The translations under genes and the position numbers were made by a program. DNA of 64,000 bases. Origin: Acidithiobacillus sp. AMEEHan (GTDB taxonomy: Bacteria > Pseudomonadota > Gammaproteobacteria > Acidithiobacillales > Acidithiobacillaceae). Each line of letters opens with the position of its first letter. The stretch's first letter is position 1. The notes beneath the pieces are model-generated. The model searched no databases. It was not told where the DNA came from and was given only the letters and a program-made list of their open reading frames with translations. Location of the stretch: positions 1,672,001 to 1,736,000 of the forward strand of contig NZ_CP118747.1 in NCBI RefSeq assembly GCF_030996345.1, in the 5' to 3' direction. Shown here one piece after another: positions 25,075 through 31,657 of this stretch.

Positions 25075-25467
25075 ATGAGCACGAACCCACAGGTCACATT
25101 CCAAACTGACTTTTTCCAACCTATCCCCGGGGAGGAGGAAGAAACAAACCCCGGGCGCTATGGTAAGGCGCTCGCTCATTGGCTTGCCGAAAGCCTCAAA
25201 GAGCGCGGTGTCCCCGTTGAAGGAGTCATCCCGGAAGACTTTGGCTGGGTGGTCATGGTGTCTCGCAAGCCATTCATGCTTTGGCTTGGTTGCGGCAACA
25301 TCGACGGTAGCACTACTGAATGGAGTGTGTTTCCCGTCGCCGAGACTTCAACGCTTCAGCGCCTCTTTAAGTGCGTCGATCCCGCGCCGGAAATTGAGAA
25401 TCTGAAGGTTCATTTGTCCGAACTGGTGCCATCCATTCCTGGAGTATCTAATGTCGTCTGGGAGTAA
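25075..25467 (+). CDS. Hypothetical cassette protein
   Basis: 130 residues starting four bases after attC 2. It is acidic (GEEEETNPG near residue 19) with a probable alpha/beta fold: GKALAHWLAESLKERGVPV, then GWVVMVSRKPFMLWLGCG, a beta-strand pair. No signal peptide, membrane helix or known motif. Its general look (small, acidic, Trp-containing strands) is common in integron cassette proteins and immunity proteins, but no function is proposed. Confidence 0.6.
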   Translation: MSTNPQVTFQTDFFQPIPGEEEETNPGRYGKALAHWLAESLKERGVPVEGVIPEDFGWVVMVSRKPFMLWLGCGNIDGSTTEWSVFPVAETSTLQRLFKCVDPAPEIENLKVHLSELVPSIPGVSNVVWE

Positions 25468-25472
25468 ATGCT

Positions 25473-25539
25473 GCCCAACCCTACAGTCAACCGGACCTGT
25501 GCGAAAAGCCGCGCAGTCTGGTTACTTTGAACGTTGGAC
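25473..25539 (+). repeat. attC recombination site 3
   Basis: GCCCAAC to GTTGGAC, 67 bases, with inner arms ccggacctgtgcg and cgcgcagtctgg. The middle closely resembles attC 1 (cggacctg..cg..aaa..gcgc), pointing to a common source pool of cassettes. Confidence 0.82.
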
Positions 25540-25560
25540 CTCCGAAAGCGCAGGTTGATG

Positions 25561-25580
25561 TAACGTACGTTAGTGCGTAC
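25561..25580. promoter_or_regulatory. Probable operator of the YefM-YoeB pair
   Basis: A 12-base perfect palindrome taacgtacgtta is followed closely by tgcgtac, so that gtacg and cgtac form a second inverted repeat. It lies about 30 bases before the antitoxin start. Paired CGTAC-centred repeats fit autorepression by a YefM/Phd-type protein. Confidence 0.5.
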
Positions 25581-25610
25581 CATTAGATTCGTCTCATTCG
25601 GAGAACGAAG

Positions 25611-25853
25611 ATGGCTACCCTCACTGCAAGCGAAGCGCGCGCCAACCTCTATCGGCTCATTGATCAGGTCGCAGAGTCACATCAGCCAGTTTGTATCGCC
25701 GGAAAGCGGACAAGTGCTGTCCTTGTCTCCACTGAAGATTGGGAGGCAATCCAGGAAACGCTATACCTCCTTTCCATCCCGGGCATGCGTGAGTCTATTA
25801 AGGAGGGCATGGCTGAGCCCCTTAGCAAGAGCAGCAAAGGGCTCGAGTGGTGA
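25611..25853 (+). CDS. YefM/Phd-family antitoxin
   Basis: 80 residues. N-terminal DNA-binding part LTASEARANLYRLIDQVAESHQP and strand AVLVSTEDWEAIQETLYLLS are typical of YefM; the C-terminal tail (GMRESIKEGMAEPLSK) would wrap the toxin. It overlaps the toxin start by four bases (GTGA). Part of cassette 4 of the array; it binds the upstream palindromes with its partner. Confidence 0.88.
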   Translation: MATLTASEARANLYRLIDQVAESHQPVCIAGKRTSAVLVSTEDWEAIQETLYLLSIPGMRESIKEGMAEPLSKSSKGLEW

Positions 25854-26113
25854 GTTGGCAGGTGGTCTATTCGAGACACGCGCAGAAAGATGCGAAGAAA
25901 CTTGCGGCTGCGGGCCTGAAGAACAAAGCACTAGAACTCTTGGCTGTTCTCGCCGCCGACCCGTTTCAGAACCCTCCACCATATGAGAAGCTTGTAGGCG
26001 ACCTTGCTGGCGCGTATTCCCGACGCATCAACATTCAGCACCGTTTGGTGTATGAAGTCTTTCCAAAGGAGCGCGTGGTTCGTGTGTTGCGTATGTGGAC
26101 GCACTATGCGTGA
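25850..26113 (+). CDS. YoeB/Txe-family mRNA interferase toxin
   Basis: 87 residues from a GTG at 25850 (overlapping the antitoxin stop); a GTG three bases earlier is also possible. Compact RelE-fold toxin with the YoeB signature WQVVYSRHAQKDAKKL, NPPPYEKLVGDLAGAYSRRI, then HRLVYEV and the C-terminal RMWTHY carrying the catalytic His-Tyr. Expected to cut mRNA on the ribosome when its antitoxin is degraded. It appears intact. Confidence 0.9.
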   Translation: MSWQVVYSRHAQKDAKKLAAAGLKNKALELLAVLAADPFQNPPPYEKLVGDLAGAYSRRINIQHRLVYEVFPKERVVRVLRMWTHYA

Positions 26114-26118
26114 AAGAG

Positions 26119-26150
26119 GACCAACCCTTCGTTGCTGGGGACGTTGCGCC
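26119..26150 (+). repeat. Left half of a degenerate attC
   Basis: gaccaacccttcgttgctgg then ggacgttgcgcc has the layout of an attC left arm, but no matching right arm or GTTRRRY end follows before the next gene. A near copy occurs at 26835. Confidence 0.45.
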
Positions 26151-26192
26151 TCGCAAACCGTAAATGGGCAATAACGCCATGATTGCATAGCA

Positions 26193-26208
26193 GTATCCGA
26201 TTGGATAC
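26193..26208. promoter_or_regulatory. Probable operator of the HigBA-like pair
   Basis: gtatcc gatt ggatac is a perfect 6-4-6 inverted repeat ending 10 bases before the toxin ATG, the place expected for autorepression by the HTH antitoxin. Confidence 0.55.
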
Positions 26209-26218
26209 GCTTGGTTGC

Positions 26219-26519
26219 ATGAACACCTTCCAGCGCTCGGACGAATTCGATTCTTGGCTAGCGACACTGTAAAGACAAATTGGGTCGTGCCCGCATCGCT
26301 TACCGCATCCGGTCTGCCGAGCACGGCAATTTCGGCGACTGTGAGCCTGTTGGCGAAGGGGTCTCAGAGATGCGGATTCATGTCGGCCCTGGTTACCGAG
26401 TCTATTTCACCCGTCGCGGAGAGGTGATCTATCTGCTTCTGTTGGGCGGCGACAAGTCGCTGCAGAAGCGTGACATAAAACGCGCCATTGAGATGGCACG
26501 GGCTTTGGATAAGGAGTGA
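26219..26519 (+). pseudogene. RelE/HigB-like toxin (HI1419 type), frameshifted
   Basis: ATG at 26219 starts MNTFQRSDEFDSWLATL and meets a TAA. One extra T at 26270 causes this: without it the frame reads on as LKDKLGRARIAYRIRSAEHG ... MRIHVGPGYRVYF and ends normally at 26519, giving 99 residues, the usual length. The core (GDCEPVGEGVSEMR, VYFTRRGEVIYLLLLGG, KRDIKRAIEMA) is fully conserved. The T is not in a homopolymer, so a real inactivating insertion is more likely than a reading error. The remaining downstream frame (from 26280) lacks the N-terminal helix. Confidence 0.8.
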
Positions 26520-26522
26520 ACC

Positions 26523-26810
26523 GTGGCTAAATTTGCCCCCTTCGATGCTGCCGATTACCTCGACGATGAAGAGACCATCGCTGAATACATAACCGCTGCA
26601 CTGGAAGATCCCAATCCCGATGTATTTCTCACTGCGGTGCGTGATGTGGCGCGCGCTCGTGGTATGGCACAACTCGCGAGAGATTCCGGGCTTGGCCGTG
26701 AGAGTCTCTACAAAGCTCTTACGCCCGGCGCTAAGCCACGCTACGACACAATGCTCAAGCTATTACATGCTCTTGGCGTAAAGCTCTCGGCTTCCCCCCT
26801 CCATTTATGA
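26523..26810 (+). CDS. HigA-like HTH antitoxin (HI1420 type)
   Basis: 95 residues from a GTG at 26523, three bases after the toxin stop. N-terminal FDAADYLDDEETIAEYITAAL and HTH region MAQLARDSGLGRESLYKALT, with the final GVKLSASPL, are typical of addiction module antidote proteins. Intact although its toxin is broken, so it may survive as a repressor or as protection against a related toxin. Confidence 0.87.
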   Translation: MAKFAPFDAADYLDDEETIAEYITAALEDPNPDVFLTAVRDVARARGMAQLARDSGLGRESLYKALTPGAKPRYDTMLKLLHALGVKLSASPLHL

Positions 26811-26834
26811 GAATTCACGGTCCTCCACTGTGAT

Positions 26835-26866
26835 GCCCAACCGTTCTTTGCAGGGGACGTTCCGTC
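26835..26866 (+). repeat. Second half attC at the array end
   Basis: gcccaaccgttctttgcagg then ggacgttccgtc is close in sequence to the half site at 26119. It lacks a right arm; the candidate sRNA copy 2 begins about 25 bases further on. Confidence 0.45.
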
Positions 26867-26892
26867 ATCGCCAGGAATAGTACGCTCAGGAC

Positions 26893-26918
26893 AAAAAAAG
26901 ACGGGCAGGATGCCCGTC
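26893..26918 (-). terminator. Intrinsic terminator of candidate sRNA copy 2
   Basis: Minus strand: gacgggc, loop atcct, gcccgtc, then seven T. Same stem as copy 1 with a different loop. Confidence 0.85.
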
Positions 26919-27025
26919 TAATAGCCGCAAAACAACCGCTACAAACTGTTGAGGTCACCGGTCTTGGCCGGGTATCCGTATACGTTACGCTCCGTCTCGA
27001 TCTGAGGTTTGGGTACCGTCCCTCG
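26893..27025 (-). ncRNA. Candidate small RNA, copy 2 (right of the cassette array)
   Basis: Same orientation and same 126-base core as the interval at 22408, followed upstream on the minus strand by a related AATATTCTCGAAACATTCTCG block. No frame. Together the two copies bracket the cassette array. The region 27026-27169 beyond it holds nothing else that I recognise apart from the promoter region of the response regulator. Confidence 0.45.
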
Positions 27026-27169
27026 TTGATCCGTATTCTGGGGCGAGAATGTTTCGAGAATATTTCTTGTTGTAGAGTTATGCTTTCGTTGGCAAAGTGT
27101 CGGGAATGAGCCTACCAGGCGGGCGTGTGCCTACAGCCAAAGTCCCCTAGCCGTTGCGTACCTGGTGGA

Positions 27170-27200
27170 TTGTTTCGTTACTTTGTTTCAATATTGTTTC
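27170..27200 (+). promoter_or_regulatory. Three TTGTTTC direct repeats before the response regulator
   Basis: ttgtttc occurs at 27170, 27183 and 27194 (steps of 13 and 11 bases), ending 24 bases before the start codon. OmpR/PhoB-type regulators bind direct repeats about 11 bases apart, so this is a plausible autoregulatory site. Confidence 0.45.
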
Positions 27201-27224
27201 GGGCTCTTGGGGATGAAGTGACGC

Positions 27225-27917
27225 ATGGCGGTGGTACTCATCGTGGACGATGATTTGCGTTTGTCGCAGATGCTCAAAGGCTATCTGGAGAAGGAAGGCT
27301 TTGGCGTGTTGTTGGCGGCAAACGGTCGTGAAATGTGGCAGCAGCTGCAGGCGGGCGCTGTCGATGTCATCGTCCTCGACTGGATGCTCCCGGGTGGCAA
27401 GGACGGAATTGCCCTGGTCAAAGAGCTGCGCAGCAAGAACGCCCCGCCGGTGCTGATGCTCTCGGCACGAGGGGATGATGATGACCGTATCAGTGGCCTG
27501 GAGAGCGGAGTCGATGACTACCTCGCCAAACCCTTCAATGCACGGGAACTGGTGGCTCGGCTGCGTGCCTTGTTGCGGCGCCAGGGGGGCGAGGAGCCCA
27601 GCTCCAGCCTGTTGTTTGGGCGATTTCGACTCGATTTTGCCAAGCGGCGATTGTTCGCCGATGGACAAGAGCTCGACCTCAACCCGGCGGAAATTGAACT
27701 CTTACTGGTCTTTGCCCAGCGCCCTCGCCGAATTCTCAGTCGCGATACCCTGCTGCAGATTCTTGGGGGGGAGGAAGAAGGGCGCTTTGATCGCAGTATC
27801 GATGTGCGAGTCACCCGCTTGCGCAAGATCATCGAAGACAATCCCAGGCAGCCACGCTTTTTGCTTACCGAACGGGGAGTCGGCTACCGTTTCGAACCCG
27901 GTCAGGTAGCCTCGTAG
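27225..27917 (+). CDS. OmpR/PhoB-family response regulator (orphan)
   Basis: 230 residues. The receiver domain has the acidic triad in LIVDDDLRL, phospho-acceptor D52 in IVLDWMLPGG and Lys in YLAKPFNARE. The C-terminal winged helix has FDRSIDVRVTRLRKIIE and TERGVGYRF. No histidine kinase is adjacent; the next gene is the convergent phoD, which overlaps its end by 16 bases. It may control the PhoD/TonB cluster, judged only from position. It is intact. Confidence 0.88.
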   Translation: MAVVLIVDDDLRLSQMLKGYLEKEGFGVLLAANGREMWQQLQAGAVDVIVLDWMLPGGKDGIALVKELRSKNAPPVLMLSARGDDDDRISGLESGVDDYLAKPFNARELVARLRALLRRQGGEEPSSSLLFGRFRLDFAKRRLFADGQELDLNPAEIELLLVFAQRPRRILSRDTLLQILGGEEEGRFDRSIDVRVTRLRKIIEDNPRQPRFLLTERGVGYRFEPGQVAS

Positions 27918-29290
27918 CCCAGATCCTGACTACTGATACGCTGTTCCCACAGGCTGCGCCCGCGGACGTCCTTGCAGCGCACCAGCAGATGACGTTCGCG
28001 CCCAATGCCACGGAAGTGGAGGGAGCAGTAGTTCCGTTGCTCAACCAGGGTACCGGGCACGCGGTAGGGATTGTGGTCACCCTTTGCGGGTCCAGAATTG
28101 AGTGGAGAACTGGTAATTTCCCAGAGTGGGTAGTCGTGCTTGCCGCTGTAGCGCGGGCGTGGGCGGCGCATGAGCTCGGAAATATGACGATCGCCTGACA
28201 AAAAAATCACCCCGCGGATTTGATTGTCTGCCAGCCAGTCAAGGAACTCCTGCCGTTCCTCCGGGTACAGGTTCCAGCCCTCATAGGCGTCATCATCATT
28301 CAGCATTTGCCCGCCCGCCGCAATGAATTTGAATCGGGCATGAGAGTTCAACAACGCATTTTTCAGCCAATCCAGTTGTGCCTTGCCAAACATGACCTTG
28401 CCGCGGGATTCTGGAGCGGCATCGGCATCCCGATACCAGCGATCATCAAGCAAGAAGAAATCGGCATCGTAGACCGATTGCTGGGTGAATATGCCGGGCG
28501 TGCCGGGTAGGCCAAAGCTGGGGTTGGGCCAATAAGACTGGAAGAGTCGCAGTGCCGCCTCCTTGAACACGAAACTGCTGTCGCTGTCATTGGGGCCATA
28601 GTCGTGGTCGTCCCAGATAGCGATCTGCGGCGTGCTGTTCAGAAACCGCTGTAGCGGCGCGAAAGCACGATCAGACCAGTAGCGCAGCGCCATCCCCGCA
28701 GGGCTGGCGAAGTCGGCTTCGCGAAAATACAGGTTGTCGCCGAGCCAGACCATCAGGTCTGCTTGTTCCTGCCGCATGGGTTCGTAGATTTCATAGCCTC
28801 CGCCATAGGGTTTCCCCGGACGATCATAGCGCGGGTCGTTGATATAGGCGCAGGATCCGGTCAAGACCTTGAAATCCGGCGGTGGGGCGCGGAACGTCCA
28901 GAGACTTGGGGTACGCAGGAGGGGCCCTGCACTGGGCAAGGCCTGATCATTGAGGAGGACCTGGGTCTGATAGCGGGTATCTGGCTGAAGCTCGTCCAGG
29001 ACGATATTCGCGGCATAGAAATTCCCCGCGTCGGTCTGCACCGTTTCACTGTGCTGCATCGATCCCTTGCCACCCTGCGCCTGATAGCGGATCTGCACTT
29101 TGGCGGGTCCGAGGGTTTGCAACCAGATGGTCGCCGAGCGATAGGCCGGACAGCCGACCATCGGGCCGGCATGGAGACTGGTGGCCGAAGCCGGAAGATT
29201 CATGGCCCAAAGCGACTTGGGAAGCATCCCTGCGCCACCGAGTACGAGGCCGCTGCGCAGGAAATCGCGACGTTGCATCTGACTTTTCAT
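27902..29290 (-). CDS. PhoD-family alkaline phosphatase/phosphodiesterase, Tat-exported
   Basis: 462 residues. Tat signal MQRRDFLRSGLVLGG (twin Arg followed by FLR) with cleavage near LWA. The catalytic core has GSCAY (metal Cys/Asp region), MVWLGDNLYF, WDDHDYGPND and LSGDRHISEL, the usual PhoD metal-binding set using Fe/Ca. It releases phosphate from esters outside the membrane. It is 19 bases after tonB and belongs to the TonB-dependent receptor/exbBD/tonB set, suggesting that the system imports a phosphorylated or phosphate-bearing ligand. Confidence 0.85.
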   Translation of the reverse strand: MKSQMQRRDFLRSGLVLGGAGMLPKSLWAMNLPASATSLHAGPMVGCPAYRSATIWLQTLGPAKVQIRYQAQGGKGSMQHSETVQTDAGNFYAANIVLDELQPDTRYQTQVLLNDQALPSAGPLLRTPSLWTFRAPPPDFKVLTGSCAYINDPRYDRPGKPYGGGYEIYEPMRQEQADLMVWLGDNLYFREADFASPAGMALRYWSDRAFAPLQRFLNSTPQIAIWDDHDYGPNDSDSSFVFKEAALRLFQSYWPNPSFGLPGTPGIFTQQSVYDADFFLLDDRWYRDADAAPESRGKVMFGKAQLDWLKNALLNSHARFKFIAAGGQMLNDDDAYEGWNLYPEERQEFLDWLADNQIRGVIFLSGDRHISELMRRPRPRYSGKHDYPLWEITSSPLNSGPAKGDHNPYRVPGTLVEQRNYCSLHFRGIGRERHLLVRCKDVRGRSLWEQRISSQDLGYEAT

Positions 29291-29309
29291 GGTTGCCTCT
29301 GTCTATTGG

Positions 29310-30026
29310 TCAGTCATTGTCGTGGAGGACGAACTCTACCCAAAGCTCCAACTGAAAGCGTTTGCCTTTGAGTTCTGCAGGAACGGGAGGCAGACGTGCG
29401 TCGCGCACGGCGCTTAGGGCAGCGCTATTGAAAGAGTCCATGCTGCCTTTCTGTAATATGTGGAGACTGGTGATTACCCCATCCTGCAGGGTGAACTCCA
29501 CCTGTACCCGCCCGCCCTGGCCGAGCATGCGCGCTGCATCCGGAAAGTGCACGGCGGCCTGGATGGCGCCCTTGACTTGGGCCAGATAATCCGCTTTGAC
29601 TGCAGGATTGGCTGGTGCCGGTGGAGGCGGCGCAGGCTTGACCGGTGGTGCCGGGGGCGCCTGTACCGGGCTGGGCAAAGGGCTGGGCGGCAAAACCTCG
29701 CGGACCGGCGTTGGTGTCGGGCGAGGTGCTGGACGCGGGAGTGGACGCGGCTGGGGTTTGGGCGTCGGCTTGGGCGCGGGCTTCGGAAGCGTCGGCACGG
29801 GTGGTTTGGGTGCCGGCGGCGTCGGTTTAGGAGGCTCCTCTTTCACCAGCTGCAGTTGCATGGGGGGTAAAGCCGGCGGTGGTGTCCGCTGTTGCGCACT
29901 TTCCCAGGCACTCAAACCGATGAGAACGGCTTCCGCTACCGCCGCCAATAGCAGAGCGCGGCCCGCTGTGGGTCGCGGGCTTTGCGCCTTGATCAGATCA
30001 CCAAGACCGCGCAGGTCCGTGCTCAT
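29310..30026 (-). CDS. tonB: TonB energy transducer
   Basis: 238 residues: a membrane anchor near residues 23-40 (LLLAAVAEAVLIGLSAW), a long Pro-rich spacer (PPKPTPPAPKPPVPTLPKPA and further repeats), and a C-terminal TonB domain with VHFPDAARMLGQGGRVQVEF and AVRDARLPPVPAEL. It couples proton-motive force to outer-membrane receptors. Start overlaps the exbD stop (ATGA). Confidence 0.88.
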   Translation of the reverse strand: MSTDLRGLGDLIKAQSPRPTAGRALLLAAVAEAVLIGLSAWESAQQRTPPPALPPMQLQLVKEEPPKPTPPAPKPPVPTLPKPAPKPTPKPQPRPLPRPAPRPTPTPVREVLPPSPLPSPVQAPPAPPVKPAPPPPAPANPAVKADYLAQVKGAIQAAVHFPDAARMLGQGGRVQVEFTLQDGVITSLHILQKGSMDSFNSAALSAVRDARLPPVPAELKGKRFQLELWVEFVLHDND

Positions 30027-30427
30027 GCGCTGCCCACTCCCCCGACCTTGGATGCAAGGCCGATTGCTGTCACGCCGGCACTACGGCAGGCATCCATGAC
30101 CTTGACCAGTGCCTGAATGTCCGCCGTTTTGTCAGCGGCGATGGTCACCTGGGTTTCGCCCGGTTGATGGTTATGCAGGTAATCGCTCAGAGCGCTCAGC
30201 GTCATAGACTTGCCATCTACTTCGATGTGACCATCGGGATACAGGTTCACCACTACTTTGGGTTTGGGCAGCGTTTGTGCCGTGCTGGAGCCTGGCATAT
30301 TCGCGGGCAGTCCCTGATCGGGAATTATGTGGATCGTGATCATGATGAAGAAAATTAACAGAAACAGCATGATATCGATCATAGGGATGATTTCCACCCG
30401 ACCTTTCTTTACTTCCAGATATTGCAT
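30023..30427 (-). CDS. exbD: ExbD biopolymer transport protein
   Basis: 134 residues: short cytoplasmic start, one membrane helix with the essential Asp (IIPMIDIMLFLLIFF), and a periplasmic domain ending QALVKVMDACRSAGVTAIGLA. Forms the stator with ExbB. Five bases lie between the exbB stop and its start, and it overlaps tonB. Confidence 0.9.
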   Translation of the reverse strand: MQYLEVKKGRVEIIPMIDIMLFLLIFFIMITIHIIPDQGLPANMPGSSTAQTLPKPKVVVNLYPDGHIEVDGKSMTLSALSDYLHNHQPGETQVTIAADKTADIQALVKVMDACRSAGVTAIGLASKVGGVGSA

Positions 30428-30432
30428 GACGC

Positions 30433-31107
30433 TCAGGCCTCCTGCGCCGCGTAGTAGACGGGCTTTGCCGAACTCGTGCCGAGTTCATGCTGCTCCAATC
30501 CTTCCAGGCGATTGACGAGCATGGTCCGCAGGGTTTCCATCTGATGCACTACCAGGCGCATGCGGTTGTGCAAGCCGTTGAAGGTGACCAGGCCGATGAT
30601 AGCAATGACCAGACCGGCTGCCGTCGCCAAAAGCGCCTCGGCAACATTGCCGGTGATGGCAGTGGGATGGCTGCTGACACTGTCGAGCACCTGAAAAGCA
30701 TGGAACATGCCGACAATGGTCCCCAAAAGACCGAGCAGCGGCGCCAAGGTGACGGTGGTGTCGAGAATCCACAAACCGCGATCGAGGGTGGGAACCTGGC
30801 GCATGACCACTTCCTGCAGAATCTCCGCCATGCGGCCGCTGTCGCGGATGTTCGGATAGCGTAAAGGCACTTCCAGCAAGGCTCTGAAGGGTGCTGGCGT
30901 GCTCTCGGCAAGAGGGCGCAGGTTATGGGCGTTCAGATCCGGTAACTGATCGAGACTCTGCGCCGACTGTTCGCCCAGATGGGTCATGCGGTTCAGAAAC
31001 AGAAAGCGCTCGAAGCTCACCCAGAGAACGATGAGCAGGAGAATGGGCATAAGGAAAAGAATCCCGCCGGATTCGGCGGCAATCTTGAATAGCTCTGCAA
31101 AATTCAT
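30433..31107 (-). CDS. exbB: ExbB (MotA/TolQ/ExbB proton channel family)
   Basis: 224 residues with three membrane helices: residues 17-32, then ILDTTVTLAPLLGLLGTIVGM and the VAEALLATAAGLVIAIIGLV segment, with the family motif PLLGLLGTIVGMF. First gene of exbB-exbD-tonB-phoD, following the TonB-dependent receptor gene after a short gap with a hairpin. Confidence 0.9.
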   Translation of the reverse strand: MNFAELFKIAAESGGILFLMPILLLIVLWVSFERFLFLNRMTHLGEQSAQSLDQLPDLNAHNLRPLAESTPAPFRALLEVPLRYPNIRDSGRMAEILQEVVMRQVPTLDRGLWILDTTVTLAPLLGLLGTIVGMFHAFQVLDSVSSHPTAITGNVAEALLATAAGLVIAIIGLVTFNGLHNRMRLVVHQMETLRTMLVNRLEGLEQHELGTSSAKPVYYAAQEA

Positions 31108-31120
31108 GGTGAGAAATCCT

Positions 31121-31146
31121 CAAAGGAAAAGGCCGCCGAAGCGGCC
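31121..31146 (-). terminator. Intrinsic terminator or attenuator between receptor and exbB
   Basis: Minus strand: gggccgc ttcg gcggcc then ttttcc. It would end part of the receptor transcript while allowing some read-through to exbB. Confidence 0.65.
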
Positions 31147-31157
31147 CGGATCAGAGA

Positions 31158-31649
31158 TCAGAAAGTGGCGTCCACCGTGGCGTAGACGTTGAAAGGCAGG
31201 TTCAGCTTTTGATACGGATTGCTGCTGCTGCCGGAGTAGTACTGAATGAAGCGTCGATCGAACAGATTGTTGAGGTTGAGAGAAGCGGTGACTTTCTTGA
31301 AACCGAGGCGTTCTCCCAATGGCGCGTTTTCGAAGGTATAGCGCAAGCTCATGTTGCTATAAAAACGACTACCTAACGGTAGGAATTTACTACCTAGGAG
31401 GTAGTAGGAGTTACCCATTTCATGGAAGGAAATCGTGCCGCGAAAACCGTGGTAGCGCCCAATGAAACCGACGGATTCCGTGTGGTGCGGCGCATAGGGA
31501 AAGGGTTGATTGGCCGAGGTCAAGCGCGCGTCGAGAATGCCAACATTGGCGTAAGCACTGAACATATCATTTAGGACGACATTGTTCTGCCAGGAAATAC
31601 CCTGGTTAATGGCTTTGCCAGCATTGGCAAGTACCGTTTGGTTGAACGA
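31158..31649 (-). pseudogene. TonB-dependent receptor, 3' part cut off by the ISL3 element
   Basis: Starting right at the element, the frame reads GSFNQTVLANAGKAINQGIS, then the DMFSAYANVGIL strand, and ends with NLNNLFDRRFIQYYSG and YATVDATF, a normal beta-barrel end with terminal Phe. It is in the same frame as the other part once the 1304-bp element and one copy of the 8-bp duplication are removed. It has no start of its own. Confidence 0.85.
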
Positions 31650-31657
31650 TCCAACCT
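31650..31657. repeat. 8-bp target duplication of the ISL3 element (left)
   Basis: tccaacct; repeated exactly at 32962-32969. Eight bases is the normal duplication size for ISL3. Confidence 0.85.

Noticed and set aside
29596-29870. Gly/Arg-rich repetitive frames on the plus strand opposite tonB
   Set aside because: They are the reverse complement of the Pro-rich spacer of TonB, not genes.
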